Origin: Pseudomonadota bacterium
GTDB taxonomy: Bacteria; Pseudomonadota; Alphaproteobacteria; Micropepsales; Micropepsaceae
Direction: 5' to 3'
Length of the DNA stretch: 7,628 bases
Assembly: GCA_021808875.1 (NCBI GenBank)
Contig: JAKBAU010000174.1
Location: 1 to 7,628 of the forward strand
Within the stretch, counting starts at the first letter, position 1; every line of letters begins with the position of its first letter. The notes under the pieces are model-generated. The model worked only from the letters and a program-made list of their open reading frames with translations. It made no database searches and had not been told where the DNA came from. Positions 1 to 6,004 of the stretch are shown piece by piece. Position numbers and translations under genes: made by a program.

Positions 1-1
1 C

Positions 2-787
2 GGCGGCAGCGAACCGGCGCGGTTGGCGGAAGCAGCGCGCATTGGCGCTGACTTCGGGTATGACGAGATCAACCTCAACGTTGGCTGCCCCTCCGACCGC
101 GTTCAATCTGGCCGCTTCGGCGCCTGCCTGATGGCCGAGCCGGAACTGGTCGGCGACTGCATCGCGTCGATACGCGCCGCCATATCCCTTCCGGTGACCA
201 TCAAATGCCGTCTCGGCATTGACGATCAGGATCCCCAGCAGGCTTTGCGCGCGCTCATCGCGGCCGGCAAAAGGGCGGGGGCGAGGATTTTCATCATCCA
301 TGCCCGAAAGGCCTGGCTCAAGGGGCTTTCGCCCAAGGAAAATCGCGAGGTCCCGCCCCTCGACTATGCACTCGTGCATGCCGTCAAGGCTGAAAACCCC
401 GAGCTTACGATCGTATTGAACGGCGGGCTTACGGATCTCGACCAGGCCGAGGCTCAGCTTGCCCATGTCGATGGCGTGATGTTTGGCCGTGCCGCCTATC
501 AAAATCCTGAACTTCTTGCCACGGTCGATGCACGGTTCTTCGGCGAGCCATCAAGCGATCTTGAGACTGCGCTGGAGCAATGGTGCAGTTATGTCGCCAG
601 TCAGCTCAGCACGGGAGTACCTCTGCAGGCGATGACCCGCCACATGCTTGGCCTTTTTGCAGGCCAGCCAGGCGCACGTCTGTTCCGTCGGCAGCTTTCA
701 GAACAAGCGCCCAAAGCTGGCGCCGGTCTCGAGGTGCTCCGTACAGCTCTCGCCTTCGTTCACTCTCCCCACAGGGCGGTTGCCTGA
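2..787 (+). CDS. dusA: tRNA-dihydrouridine synthase A, 5'-truncated by window edge
   Basis: This FMN-dependent enzyme reduces uridine to dihydrouridine in the D-loop of tRNAs (U20/U20a for DusA), using NADPH. The frame is open to the left edge, starting at base 2 with GGSEPARLAEAARIGA, so the TTG at 23 is internal and roughly 70-80 N-terminal residues lie outside the window. Visible hallmarks are INLNVGCPSDRVQ with the catalytic cysteine codon at 86-88, GRFGACLM, the FMN/RNA-contact segments TIKCRLGID and IIHARKAWLKGLSPKENR, the phosphate-binding VLNGG and DGVMFGRAAYQNP, and a C-terminal helical tRNA-binding domain (MTRHMLGLFAGQPGARLFRR). The long GCPSDRVQSGRFGACLM form and the KGLSPKENR loop point to the DusA subfamily rather than DusB or DusC. 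The TGA stop at 785-787 overlaps the ATG of the permease gene, so the two are probably cotranscribed. Confidence 0.95.
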   Translation, partial: GGSEPARLAEAARIGADFGYDEINLNVGCPSDRVQSGRFGACLMAEPELVGDCIASIRAAISLPVTIKCRLGIDDQDPQQALRALIAAGKRAGARIFIIHARKAWLKGLSPKENREVPPLDYALVHAVKAENPELTIVLNGGLTDLDQAEAQLAHVDGVMFGRAAYQNPELLATVDARFFGEPSSDLETALEQWCSYVASQLSTGVPLQAMTRHMLGLFAGQPGARLFRRQLSEQAPKAGAGLEVLRTALAFVHSPHRAVA

Positions 788-1623
788 TGCTGCACCACTT
801 TGCCACCTCTGAAGCCCAACTGGGCATGCTTGCGCTGGGCCTCATGATCGCAGGAACGGCCGGGGGATTGATTGCCGGCATGCTGGGCGTTGGAGGCGGC
901 ATCGTCATCGTGCCGATTCTCTACCACGTGCTGGCGGGCCTCGGTTTCGACGATCAGCTGCGTATGCATCTGGCGGCCGGGACCTCTCTTGCGACGATCA
1001 TTCCGACCTCGATTTCCTCGCTGCGGGCGCATGCAAGGCGCGGTAATGTCGACTGGGCCTTGCTGCGCAAATGGGTGCTTCCCATGATCGGCGGCGTTGC
1101 GCTTGGTACCTCGCTGTCGGGACTGATAAGTGGCAGCACGCTCGCCTTCATCTTCGCGTGCGTTGCCCTCCCGATCGCGGCTAACATGGCGCTTGGCAAG
1201 GACAGCTGGCGTCTGGCGAACGAACTCCCCAAGGGCCTCGGCGGTAGTGCCATCGCCGCAAGCATCGGCTGGCTGTCATCGATGATGGGACTGGGTGGCG
1301 GGACCCTCGGCGTGCCCATCATGAGCCATTGCAACTATCCCATTCACCGCGCCGTTGGCACCGCATCGGCCTTCGGCGTCATCATTTCGATTCCGGCGAC
1401 TGTCGGCATGGCGCTCGCAGGCTGGAATGCCCCGGGATTGCCTGTGGGTTCACTTGGCTATGTAAGCCTCCTGGGCTTCATTCTGATCGCGCCCGCGTCC
1501 GTTCTGATGGCACCGGTTGGCGCTCAGCTCGCCCACAAAATGGACCACAAGCGTCTGCGCACAATTTTTGCACTCTTCATTGCGGTTACCGCCCTGCGCA
1601 TGCTGTGGAATGCTGTGAGCTGA
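787..1623 (+). CDS. TauE/SafE family membrane permease (putative sulfite/anion exporter)
   Basis: This is a predicted inner-membrane permease of 278 residues, the usual size for TauE/SafE (DUF81) proteins, which are linked to export of sulfite, sulfoacetate or similar small anions. The substrate here is unknown. The two-fold internal repeat of the family is visible: GMLGVGGGIVIVPIL at residues 31-45 is echoed by MMGLGGGTLGVPIM at 166-179, and each is followed by a matching second motif (AAGTSLAT at 63-70, AVGTASAFG at 189-197). About seven or eight hydrophobic segments alternate with short basic loops (RAHARRGN, HKMDHKRLR). I chose the ATG at 787 because it overlaps the dusA stop as TGATG and begins just before the first hydrophobic segment. 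The same frame is open upstream to 580, but only inside dusA. No strong Shine-Dalgarno is visible (AGGG about 10 nt upstream), so translational coupling to dusA is likely. Confidence 0.9.
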   Translation: MLHHFATSEAQLGMLALGLMIAGTAGGLIAGMLGVGGGIVIVPILYHVLAGLGFDDQLRMHLAAGTSLATIIPTSISSLRAHARRGNVDWALLRKWVLPMIGGVALGTSLSGLISGSTLAFIFACVALPIAANMALGKDSWRLANELPKGLGGSAIAASIGWLSSMMGLGGGTLGVPIMSHCNYPIHRAVGTASAFGVIISIPATVGMALAGWNAPGLPVGSLGYVSLLGFILIAPASVLMAPVGAQLAHKMDHKRLRTIFALFIAVTALRMLWNAVS

Positions 1624-1684
1624 GGCCCTTTGGGGACATGGCGCGGTGCTTGCGCTTCGACTTGCAGATGAGAGGGCCTCATCT
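1621..1684. terminator. Nested inverted repeats between convergent genes, candidate bidirectional terminator
   Basis: This short gap separates the stop of the permease (TGA 1621-1623) from the stop of the phosphohexomutase on the other strand (TAG, 1685-1683). It holds a perfect 9-bp inverted repeat, TGAGGCCCT at 1621-1629 and AGGGCCTCA at 1673-1681. It also holds a compact 7-bp hairpin, AGATGAG at 1666-1672 and CTCATCT at 1678-1684, with the 5-nt loop AGGGC. The right arms share bases, so only one structure can form at a time. Neither is followed by a T-run on either strand, so a classical intrinsic terminator is not supported. The placement between convergent genes is the main argument for a termination or mRNA 3'-end role. 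Confidence 0.3.
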
Positions 1685-3191
1685 AGATCTTCTGATCGTA
1701 TGCGCCAACCTCGGGATGGCGCGACAGCCGCTGGTCGAGATCCTGGAACATGGCGCGCATCTTTGCCTCGGATGTCGGGCTTTCTACCACCACGACGAGT
1801 GACGGCTTGTTGGACGATGCCCGTACCAGTCCCCAGGTCCCGTCTTGCAACGTGACACGCACCCCATTGACGGTCACCAGCCGAACGATTTTCTGGCCAA
1901 GCACGGTTTGACCGCTTCGCATCAGTTCCTGATATTCCTCGGTGAGTGCTGCGACGACGTCATATTTTTTTTCGTCAGGACAGTAGGGCGCCATGGTGGG
2001 AGAACCCCAGGTCTTGGGCAGCTCGGACACCAGCTGGCTCATGGAGCGCCCACCAGCTCGATCAAGCATCTCAAGGATTGCGATCGCCGCAACAATGCCG
2101 TCGTCATAGCCACGACCAATCGGAGCGCGGAAGAAGTAGTGCCCCGACTTTTCGAAACCGGCGGTGGCATCCATATCATGGGTGTGACGCTTCATGTAGG
2201 AATGTCCGGTTTTCCAGTATTCCGTCTTGGCCCCGTTGCGCTGCAGGACGGGATCGATCTCGAATATGCCGGTTGACTTCACGTCGGCAACGAATTTGGC
2301 ATTGGGTATCCGGCTCGACAGATCACGGGCGATAAGTACGCCCACCTTGTCAGCAAAAATTTCCTCGCCCGTGTCGTCGACGACGCCGCAGCGGTCACAG
2401 TCGCCATCAAAGCCCAGCGCGATTTCGGCACCATGCTCCTTCAGCGTTGCCGCCATGGCATGCAGCATCTTCATATCCTCGGTATTGGGATTGTATTTGG
2501 GAAAGGTGTGATCGAGTTCGCCATCCATGACCACGACGTCTGCGCCGATGCGCTCCAGAGCCTCAGGCGCAAATGCTCCTGCCGTGCCATTGCCACAGGC
2601 GGCCACCACCTTGATGGGTCGGGAGAGCCGATGGCCTTTGGTCAGATCGTCAAGATAGCGCGCCCGCATGCCCTCAATGTGTCGATATTGGCCTCCCGCC
2701 CGGCGCAGGAATGAGCCCGCAAGGACGATGGCTTTGAGCCGTGCCATCTCATCAGGACCAAATGTAAGAGGTCGGTTCGCGCCCATCTTGACGCCGGTCC
2801 AGCCATTTTCGTTATGGCTCGCCGTCACCATCGCCACGCAGGGGCAATCGAGCGCAAACTGCGCGAAATAGCTCATCGGGGTCGTCGCCAGCCCGATATC
2901 GAGGACCTCGCAGCCCGCCTCTAGCAGACCAAGGGTGAGCGCCTGTTTGATCGAGAGCGAATAGGCGCGGTAGTCATGGCCAGTCACCACTTGCGGCCGC
3001 ACGCCCAACTCGTGAATGAGGGTGCCAAGCCCAAGGCCAACCGCCTCTACCCCCAAGAGGTTGAGCTCTTTGCCGAATAGCCAGCGCGCGTCGTACTCGC
3101 GAAAGCCGTTCGGGCTCACCAGAGGCTCGGTTTCGTAGGCGTAGCTGTTGGGCTTGAGGTCGGCGCGGGGAGTGAAACGCATGATGTCCAT
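1683..3191 (-). CDS. Phosphomannomutase/phosphoglucomutase (alpha-D-phosphohexomutase)
   Basis: This cytoplasmic enzyme interconverts hexose 1- and 6-phosphates, supplying mannose-1-P or glucose-1-P for envelope polysaccharide and storage sugars. At 502 residues it is slightly longer than the usual 450-470, mainly through an N-terminal extension before FREYDARW (30-37). The four-domain signature is complete: the phosphoserine loop TASHNENGWTG (123-133, active Ser125), the Mg-binding loop GFDGDCDRCG (260-269; Asp262, Asp264, Asp266), the sugar-specificity loop GFEKSGHYFF (345-354; Glu347, Ser349), and the C-terminal phosphate-binding RASSNKPS (457-464). Mannose or glucose preference cannot be told from these motifs. 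The start is ATG at 3191; a second ATG three codons in is equally possible, and neither has a clear Shine-Dalgarno. The gene stands alone, divergent from cobA and convergent with the permease. An A8 run on its coding strand (1965-1972) lies before the last domain. Confidence 0.93.
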   Translation of the reverse strand: MDIMRFTPRADLKPNSYAYETEPLVSPNGFREYDARWLFGKELNLLGVEAVGLGLGTLIHELGVRPQVVTGHDYRAYSLSIKQALTLGLLEAGCEVLDIGLATTPMSYFAQFALDCPCVAMVTASHNENGWTGVKMGANRPLTFGPDEMARLKAIVLAGSFLRRAGGQYRHIEGMRARYLDDLTKGHRLSRPIKVVAACGNGTAGAFAPEALERIGADVVVMDGELDHTFPKYNPNTEDMKMLHAMAATLKEHGAEIALGFDGDCDRCGVVDDTGEEIFADKVGVLIARDLSSRIPNAKFVADVKSTGIFEIDPVLQRNGAKTEYWKTGHSYMKRHTHDMDATAGFEKSGHYFFRAPIGRGYDDGIVAAIAILEMLDRAGGRSMSQLVSELPKTWGSPTMAPYCPDEKKYDVVAALTEEYQELMRSGQTVLGQKIVRLVTVNGVRVTLQDGTWGLVRASSNKPSLVVVVESPTSEAKMRAMFQDLDQRLSRHPEVGAYDQKI

Positions 3192-3254
3192 CTGAATCAG
3201 GTGACGGCTTTCTATAGCGCCGGAACCGTCAGCTGCCCATTTCCTAACCCGGCC

Positions 3255-3321
3255 TCAGTTGAGATATTTCACCAAGTAATTTTATGTGATACAATAAATA
3301 TAACATTAATAGGAATGTGTA
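3255..3321 (+). promoter_or_regulatory. AT-rich promoter/regulatory region upstream of cobA
   Basis: The right half of the 130-bp gap between the divergent mutase and cobA is strikingly AT-rich against its GC-rich surroundings. It contains a good extended -10-like element, TGATACAAT at 3287-3295 (TACAAT at 3290-3295 with an upstream TG), although the hexamer 17 bp upstream (TTTCAC, 3267-3272) is a poor -35. TTTAT at 3281-3285 and ATAAA at 3294-3298 form a 5-bp inverted repeat around it, which could be an operator. On the other strand, TAAAAT (3284-3279) is a possible -10 for the mutase. The cobA Shine-Dalgarno, AGGA at 3311-3314, lies 7 nt before the ATG. These are pattern matches only; alphaproteobacterial promoters are often weakly conserved. 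Confidence 0.35.
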
Positions 3322-4179
3322 ATGGCCATACCCTTGAGAGCTGCTGAACGTCACGCAATCACTCGCCTCGCCGAGGGTCTCAAACTGCCGACATTCACAA
3401 GAGGCTCGGTATGGTTGGCGGGCGCTGGCCCCGGTGATCCCGGGCTGATCACGGCCCTTGGCCTTTTTGCCCTGGCTGGGGCCGACGTCGTGCTCTATGA
3501 CGCGCTCGTCAATCCCCTCTTGCTGGAACTGGTGCGACCTGGAGCCGAACTCATTTTCGCGGGCAAACGCCGCGGCCAGCCCAGCTGCAAACAGTCAGAA
3601 ATCTCGGCAACGCTGATCCGCCTTGCCCATGCCAAAAAACGCGTGTTGCGGCTCAAGGGTGGAGATCCCTTCGTCTTTGGCCGTGGCGCGGAAGAAGCTC
3701 TCGCTCTTGCCCGGGCAGGCATCAGTTTCCGCATCGTCCCTGGCGTCACCGCCGGCATCGGCGGCCTTGCCTATGCCGGAATTCCCCTGACCATGCGTGA
3801 CACCAATCACAGCGTCACCTTTATCACCGGCCACGACGCCAATGGTCAGCTGGCAAAGTTTGACTGGGACGCCTTGGCCCGTGCCACCCCCCTGCTTGTT
3901 GCCTACATGGCACTCGCTCATGCCGACGAAATCGCCGCCCGTCTGCTTGCCGCAGGCCGCGCGCCCCAAACCCCGGCTGCGATTATCAGCGCTGCCACGA
4001 CCGGCCAGCAAATCCGGCAACTCACAAGCCTCGCAGATCTTGGCGAAGCGGCCCGGCGCGCCGAGCCTCCAGCGATCCTCGTCATCGGTGAAAATGTCGC
4101 TCTGGCCCAAGAACTTGACTGGCTCAGCTCGGATCTCGGCCAGCAATCGCCACCACAACGGCGCAGCTCCATGCTATGA
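3322..4179 (+). CDS. cobA: Uroporphyrinogen-III C-methyltransferase (SUMT)
   Basis: The enzyme uses two S-adenosylmethionine molecules to methylate uroporphyrinogen III at C-2 and C-7, giving precorrin-2, the branch point to siroheme and cobalamin. The 285 residues correspond to a stand-alone SUMT, with no CysG-type oxidase/ferrochelatase domain. Diagnostic motifs run in order: the SAM-binding loop LAGAGPGDPGLIT (32-44), VLYDALVNP (57-65), the second signature RLKGGDPFVFGRG (110-122), VPGVTAGIGG (139-148), GIPLTMRD (153-160, where many homologues have His for Met158), ITGHD (168-172) and VAYMAL (193-198). An N-terminal extension of about 28 residues precedes the core. The start is supported by AGGA 7 nt upstream. 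The stop overlaps the next start as ATGA, so the downstream DUF218 gene is probably translated from the same mRNA. No nitrite or sulfite reductase gene is visible nearby, so its end product, siroheme or B12, is undecided. Confidence 0.95.
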   Translation: MAIPLRAAERHAITRLAEGLKLPTFTRGSVWLAGAGPGDPGLITALGLFALAGADVVLYDALVNPLLLELVRPGAELIFAGKRRGQPSCKQSEISATLIRLAHAKKRVLRLKGGDPFVFGRGAEEALALARAGISFRIVPGVTAGIGGLAYAGIPLTMRDTNHSVTFITGHDANGQLAKFDWDALARATPLLVAYMALAHADEIAARLLAAGRAPQTPAAIISAATTGQQIRQLTSLADLGEAARRAEPPAILVIGENVALAQELDWLSSDLGQQSPPQRRSSML

Positions 4180-5033
4180 ACGCTGCCGATTGGGGAGTGG
4201 CCATGTTCCATCTCATCGCCAAACTGTTCTGGCTCATCTGTGCGCCCGCCAATCTCATCGTCTGGCTCGTTCTAGGTGCAGCCCTCCTTTTTGTCCTGCG
4301 CCGTCAGCGCATGGCAGGCAGGGTTCTCCTCAGCGCTGCCTTACTGGCCCTATTGTTCGCCGTATTGCCCATCGGGAACATGCTGCTGCGCCCGCTCGAA
4401 AATGAATATCCCCGCCGCCCTCTGCCGGCCCGGATCGACGGCATTGTGGTCCTCGGAGGCGGCCTCAAATCCTCAATCCTGCAAAGTCGCGGCACTCTGG
4501 GAGAAGACGAAAGCATCGAGCGTCTCCTGGCTGCCTTCGACCTCGCACGCCGAATTCCCTCGGCGCAGGTCATCTTCTCTGGAGGCCGCGGAGGCCTTAC
4601 GACTGAACTCCCGGAAGCCGTCATGGCAGGCTATGTCTGGCGAGACATGGGGCTTGATCCCCGCCGCATCGTATTGGAATCGCGCGCCCGCGACACTTGG
4701 GAAAATCTTCTTTTTGCGCGTGCGCTAGCCCATCCAAAGCGCGGTGGCATCTGGGTCCTCGCAACCTCGGCCTATCACTTGCCACGGGCTATGGGCATCG
4801 CGCGTCGACTAGGCTGGAGAATGCTCCCGTGGCCGACAAACTACGTAACCCGTGCGCACGGCGAACAATGGTGGCCGAATCCGGTGCGCAATCTCCACGC
4901 CACCGATCTGGCCTTGCACGAATGGATCGGGCTGCTCGTCTACCGCCTCACCGGCCGCTGGGCGGCACAGCTACGGCCGGCTCCGGCGCACAGAACCCAG
5001 CCGCACTCCGGCGTCCGGGCAATTGGGCCATAA
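4176..5033 (+). CDS. YdcF/ElyC/SanA-like DUF218 membrane-anchored protein
   Basis: This is a DUF218-family protein of 285 residues with two N-terminal membrane segments (about 17-41 and 50-70) followed by the DUF218 domain (about 88-255). ElyC-type members affect envelope and peptidoglycan-precursor (undecaprenyl-phosphate) homeostasis; the biochemical activity is not settled and I cannot assign one here. Family motifs are IVVLGGG (90-96), VIFSGGRGG (132-140), PEAVMAGYVWRDMGL (146-160), IVLESRARDTWENL (165-178), LATSAYHLPRAMGIARRLGW (195-214) and ALHEWIGLLVYRLTGRW (246-262). Two starts compete. ATG 4176 overlaps the cobA stop (ATGA) with little Shine-Dalgarno; ATG 4203 has GGGGAG at 4192-4197, 5 nt upstream, and begins directly at MFHLIAKLFWL, right before the first membrane segment. 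I list the longer form, but 4203 may be the true start. The last 86 bp overlap the DUF1289 gene on the other strand. Confidence 0.85.
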   Translation: MNAADWGVAMFHLIAKLFWLICAPANLIVWLVLGAALLFVLRRQRMAGRVLLSAALLALLFAVLPIGNMLLRPLENEYPRRPLPARIDGIVVLGGGLKSSILQSRGTLGEDESIERLLAAFDLARRIPSAQVIFSGGRGGLTTELPEAVMAGYVWRDMGLDPRRIVLESRARDTWENLLFARALAHPKRGGIWVLATSAYHLPRAMGIARRLGWRMLPWPTNYVTRAHGEQWWPNPVRNLHATDLALHEWIGLLVYRLTGRWAAQLRPAPAHRTQPHSGVRAIGP

Positions 5034-5172
5034 CCTGCGAGCGCTCCGCCGGGCTCATCGCCCCCCATCCGCCGATCTCGCGCAATGTACGTCCGCAGCC
5101 GCGGCACAGCTGACTGCGCGGATCCATCTGGCACACGGAAATACAGGGCGTCTCAATCGGAACGGACGGCAT
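4948..5172 (-). CDS. DUF1289 four-cysteine small protein
   Basis: This 74-residue protein has the DUF1289 pattern: TPCISVCQMDPRSQLCRGCG (8-27) with Cys10, Cys14, Cys23 and Cys26 (CxxxC-x8-CxxC), then RTLREIGGWGAMSPAERSQV (28-47). The cysteine spacing suggests a small metal or Fe-S site, but the family has no firmly established function and I assign none. The C-terminal tail beyond residue 53 (GRRSAAGFCAPEPAVAVPPSG) is low-complexity and probably disordered; it is this part that is antisense to the end of the DUF218 gene. The start at 5172 is needed to include the first cysteines, and the Shine-Dalgarno is weak. The gene is 43 bp downstream of a VOC gene on the same strand, so it may be the last cistron of the acyl-CoA dehydrogenase operon. 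It could also have its own promoter. Confidence 0.85.
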   Translation of the reverse strand: MPSVPIETPCISVCQMDPRSQLCRGCGRTLREIGGWGAMSPAERSQVMAQLPGRRSAAGFCAPEPAVAVPPSGR

Positions 5173-5215
5173 GACCGTGACCTAAGCCGCTCGCGACGCC
5201 CCGTCAATGCATCAC

Positions 5216-5581
5216 TCAGCCCATTTTGAAGACGCAGAGCTTGTTGCCGTCGGCATCGCGGAAATAAGCCCCGTAGAAGGTGGGAAGTCGCTGACCGGGC
5301 GCGCCCTCATCGACCGCACCCAGCGACAGCGCCTTGGCATGCACCTTGTCGACGATTTCCTTGCTGGGGGCGCTGAGCGCCACCATGGTGCCATTACCGC
5401 TTGTGCTCGCCTTGCCATCATAGGGCTTGCAGATCGCCAGCATGGCGCTCTGGCCATTGCCGTAAAACTGGATGCGGTCACTGTTGAACAGTCGCTTGCC
5501 GCCCAATTCGGCGAGCAAGCCGTCATAAAATGCAAGCGCTTTATCATAGTTGTTAGTGCCAAGCGTGACATACCCCAGCAT
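5216..5581 (-). CDS. VOC/glyoxalase-fold protein lacking canonical metal ligands
   Basis: This 121-residue protein belongs to the vicinal oxygen chelate (glyoxalase/bleomycin-resistance) fold. It has two beta-alpha-beta-beta-beta modules: LGYVTLGTNNYDKALAFYDGLL (2-23) opens the first, and VALSAPSKEIVDKVHAKAL opens the second, ending in FYGAYFRDADGNKLCVFKM (102-120). In metal-dependent VOC enzymes, His in the first strand and Glu in the last are ligands. Here they are Tyr4 and Cys116, so a metal-dependent lyase or dioxygenase activity is doubtful. Many uncharacterised small VOC proteins share the GNKLC ending. The start is well supported by AGGAGA (5592-5587), 5 nt before the ATG. It follows the other VOC gene by 32 bp. 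The exact substrate or binding role is unknown. Confidence 0.87.
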   Translation of the reverse strand: MLGYVTLGTNNYDKALAFYDGLLAELGGKRLFNSDRIQFYGNGQSAMLAICKPYDGKASTSGNGTMVALSAPSKEIVDKVHAKALSLGAVDEGAPGQRLPTFYGAYFRDADGNKLCVFKMG

Positions 5582-5613
5582 GAAGCTCTCCTGTTTTGCT
5601 CCGGAGCCGGCCG

Positions 5614-6003
5614 TCAGTTCCGGAAGTTCATCTCTATCATGATACCGTTTGGATCGCGCACGAACAGTTGCTGCAACCCGATTTCAGCGATGCGGTTTTC
5701 TCGGTAGGCGATGTTGTGCGCCTGCAGGCGGCATATCACCTCCGAGGCATCACGACCATGAAATGCGACATGATCGAGTGCCGCCCCTCCCGTAGAAAAT
5801 GCCTCCCGCCGGTTCTCGGCCAGTCGTCCGTCATGGCTGATCAAGTGAACGACCGCGCGCCCATCGCAATAAAGCCAGTAACCGGGAAAGCCGAGATCGG
5901 GCCGGCCGCCCTCGGTCAATCCCAGTACATTGCAATAAAAGGCACGCGTCGTCTCAAGATCCTCACTCAGGATTGTGACATGGTCGAGCCCACTGAGTGG
6001 CAT
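5614..6003 (-). CDS. VOC/glyoxalase family protein with intact metal ligands
   Basis: This 129-residue protein is a metal-binding member of the VOC superfamily. LDHVTILSEDLETTRAFYCN (6-25) opens the first module with His8. His53 (VVHLI), His78 (ALDHVAF) and Glu124 (IMIEMNF) complete the usual set of four ligands, which makes a lyase, epimerase or dioxygenase-type activity plausible; the substrate cannot be read from the sequence. The segment FPGYWLYCDGRAVVHL (39-54) is typical of a widespread proteobacterial subgroup. I start it at the ATG at 6003-6001 because homology begins there, AGGA at 6014-6011 lies 7 nt upstream, and only one base separates it from the TGA of the upstream dehydrogenase. 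The frame is open a further 25 codons to an ATG at 6078, but that stretch is the out-of-frame end of the dehydrogenase. Tight spacing suggests translational coupling and a role in acyl-CoA or aldehyde metabolism. Confidence 0.9.
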   Translation of the reverse strand: MPLSGLDHVTILSEDLETTRAFYCNVLGLTEGGRPDLGFPGYWLYCDGRAVVHLISHDGRLAENRREAFSTGGAALDHVAFHGRDASEVICRLQAHNIAYRENRIAEIGLQQLFVRDPNGIMIEMNFRN

Positions 6004-6004
6004 G

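Noticed and set aside
580..786. Upstream extension of the permease reading frame to an ATG at 580
   Set aside because: It lies wholly inside dusA in another frame and encodes arginine- and serine-rich shadow sequence; the TGATG-coupled ATG at 787 fits the family start.
3259..3275. TTGAG...CCAA resemblance to an FNR/DNR-type box upstream of cobA
   Set aside because: Half-site spacing and bases do not fit TTGAT-N4-ATCAA.
3595..4158. A 187-codon minus-strand frame inside cobA
   Set aside because: cobA has all SUMT motifs across this region; the antisense product is compositional noise.
5598..5607. Perfect 10-bp palindrome GCTCCGGAGC between the two VOC genes
   Set aside because: No loop, no T-run, and such GC palindromes are expected by chance at this base composition; not supported as a terminator or operator.
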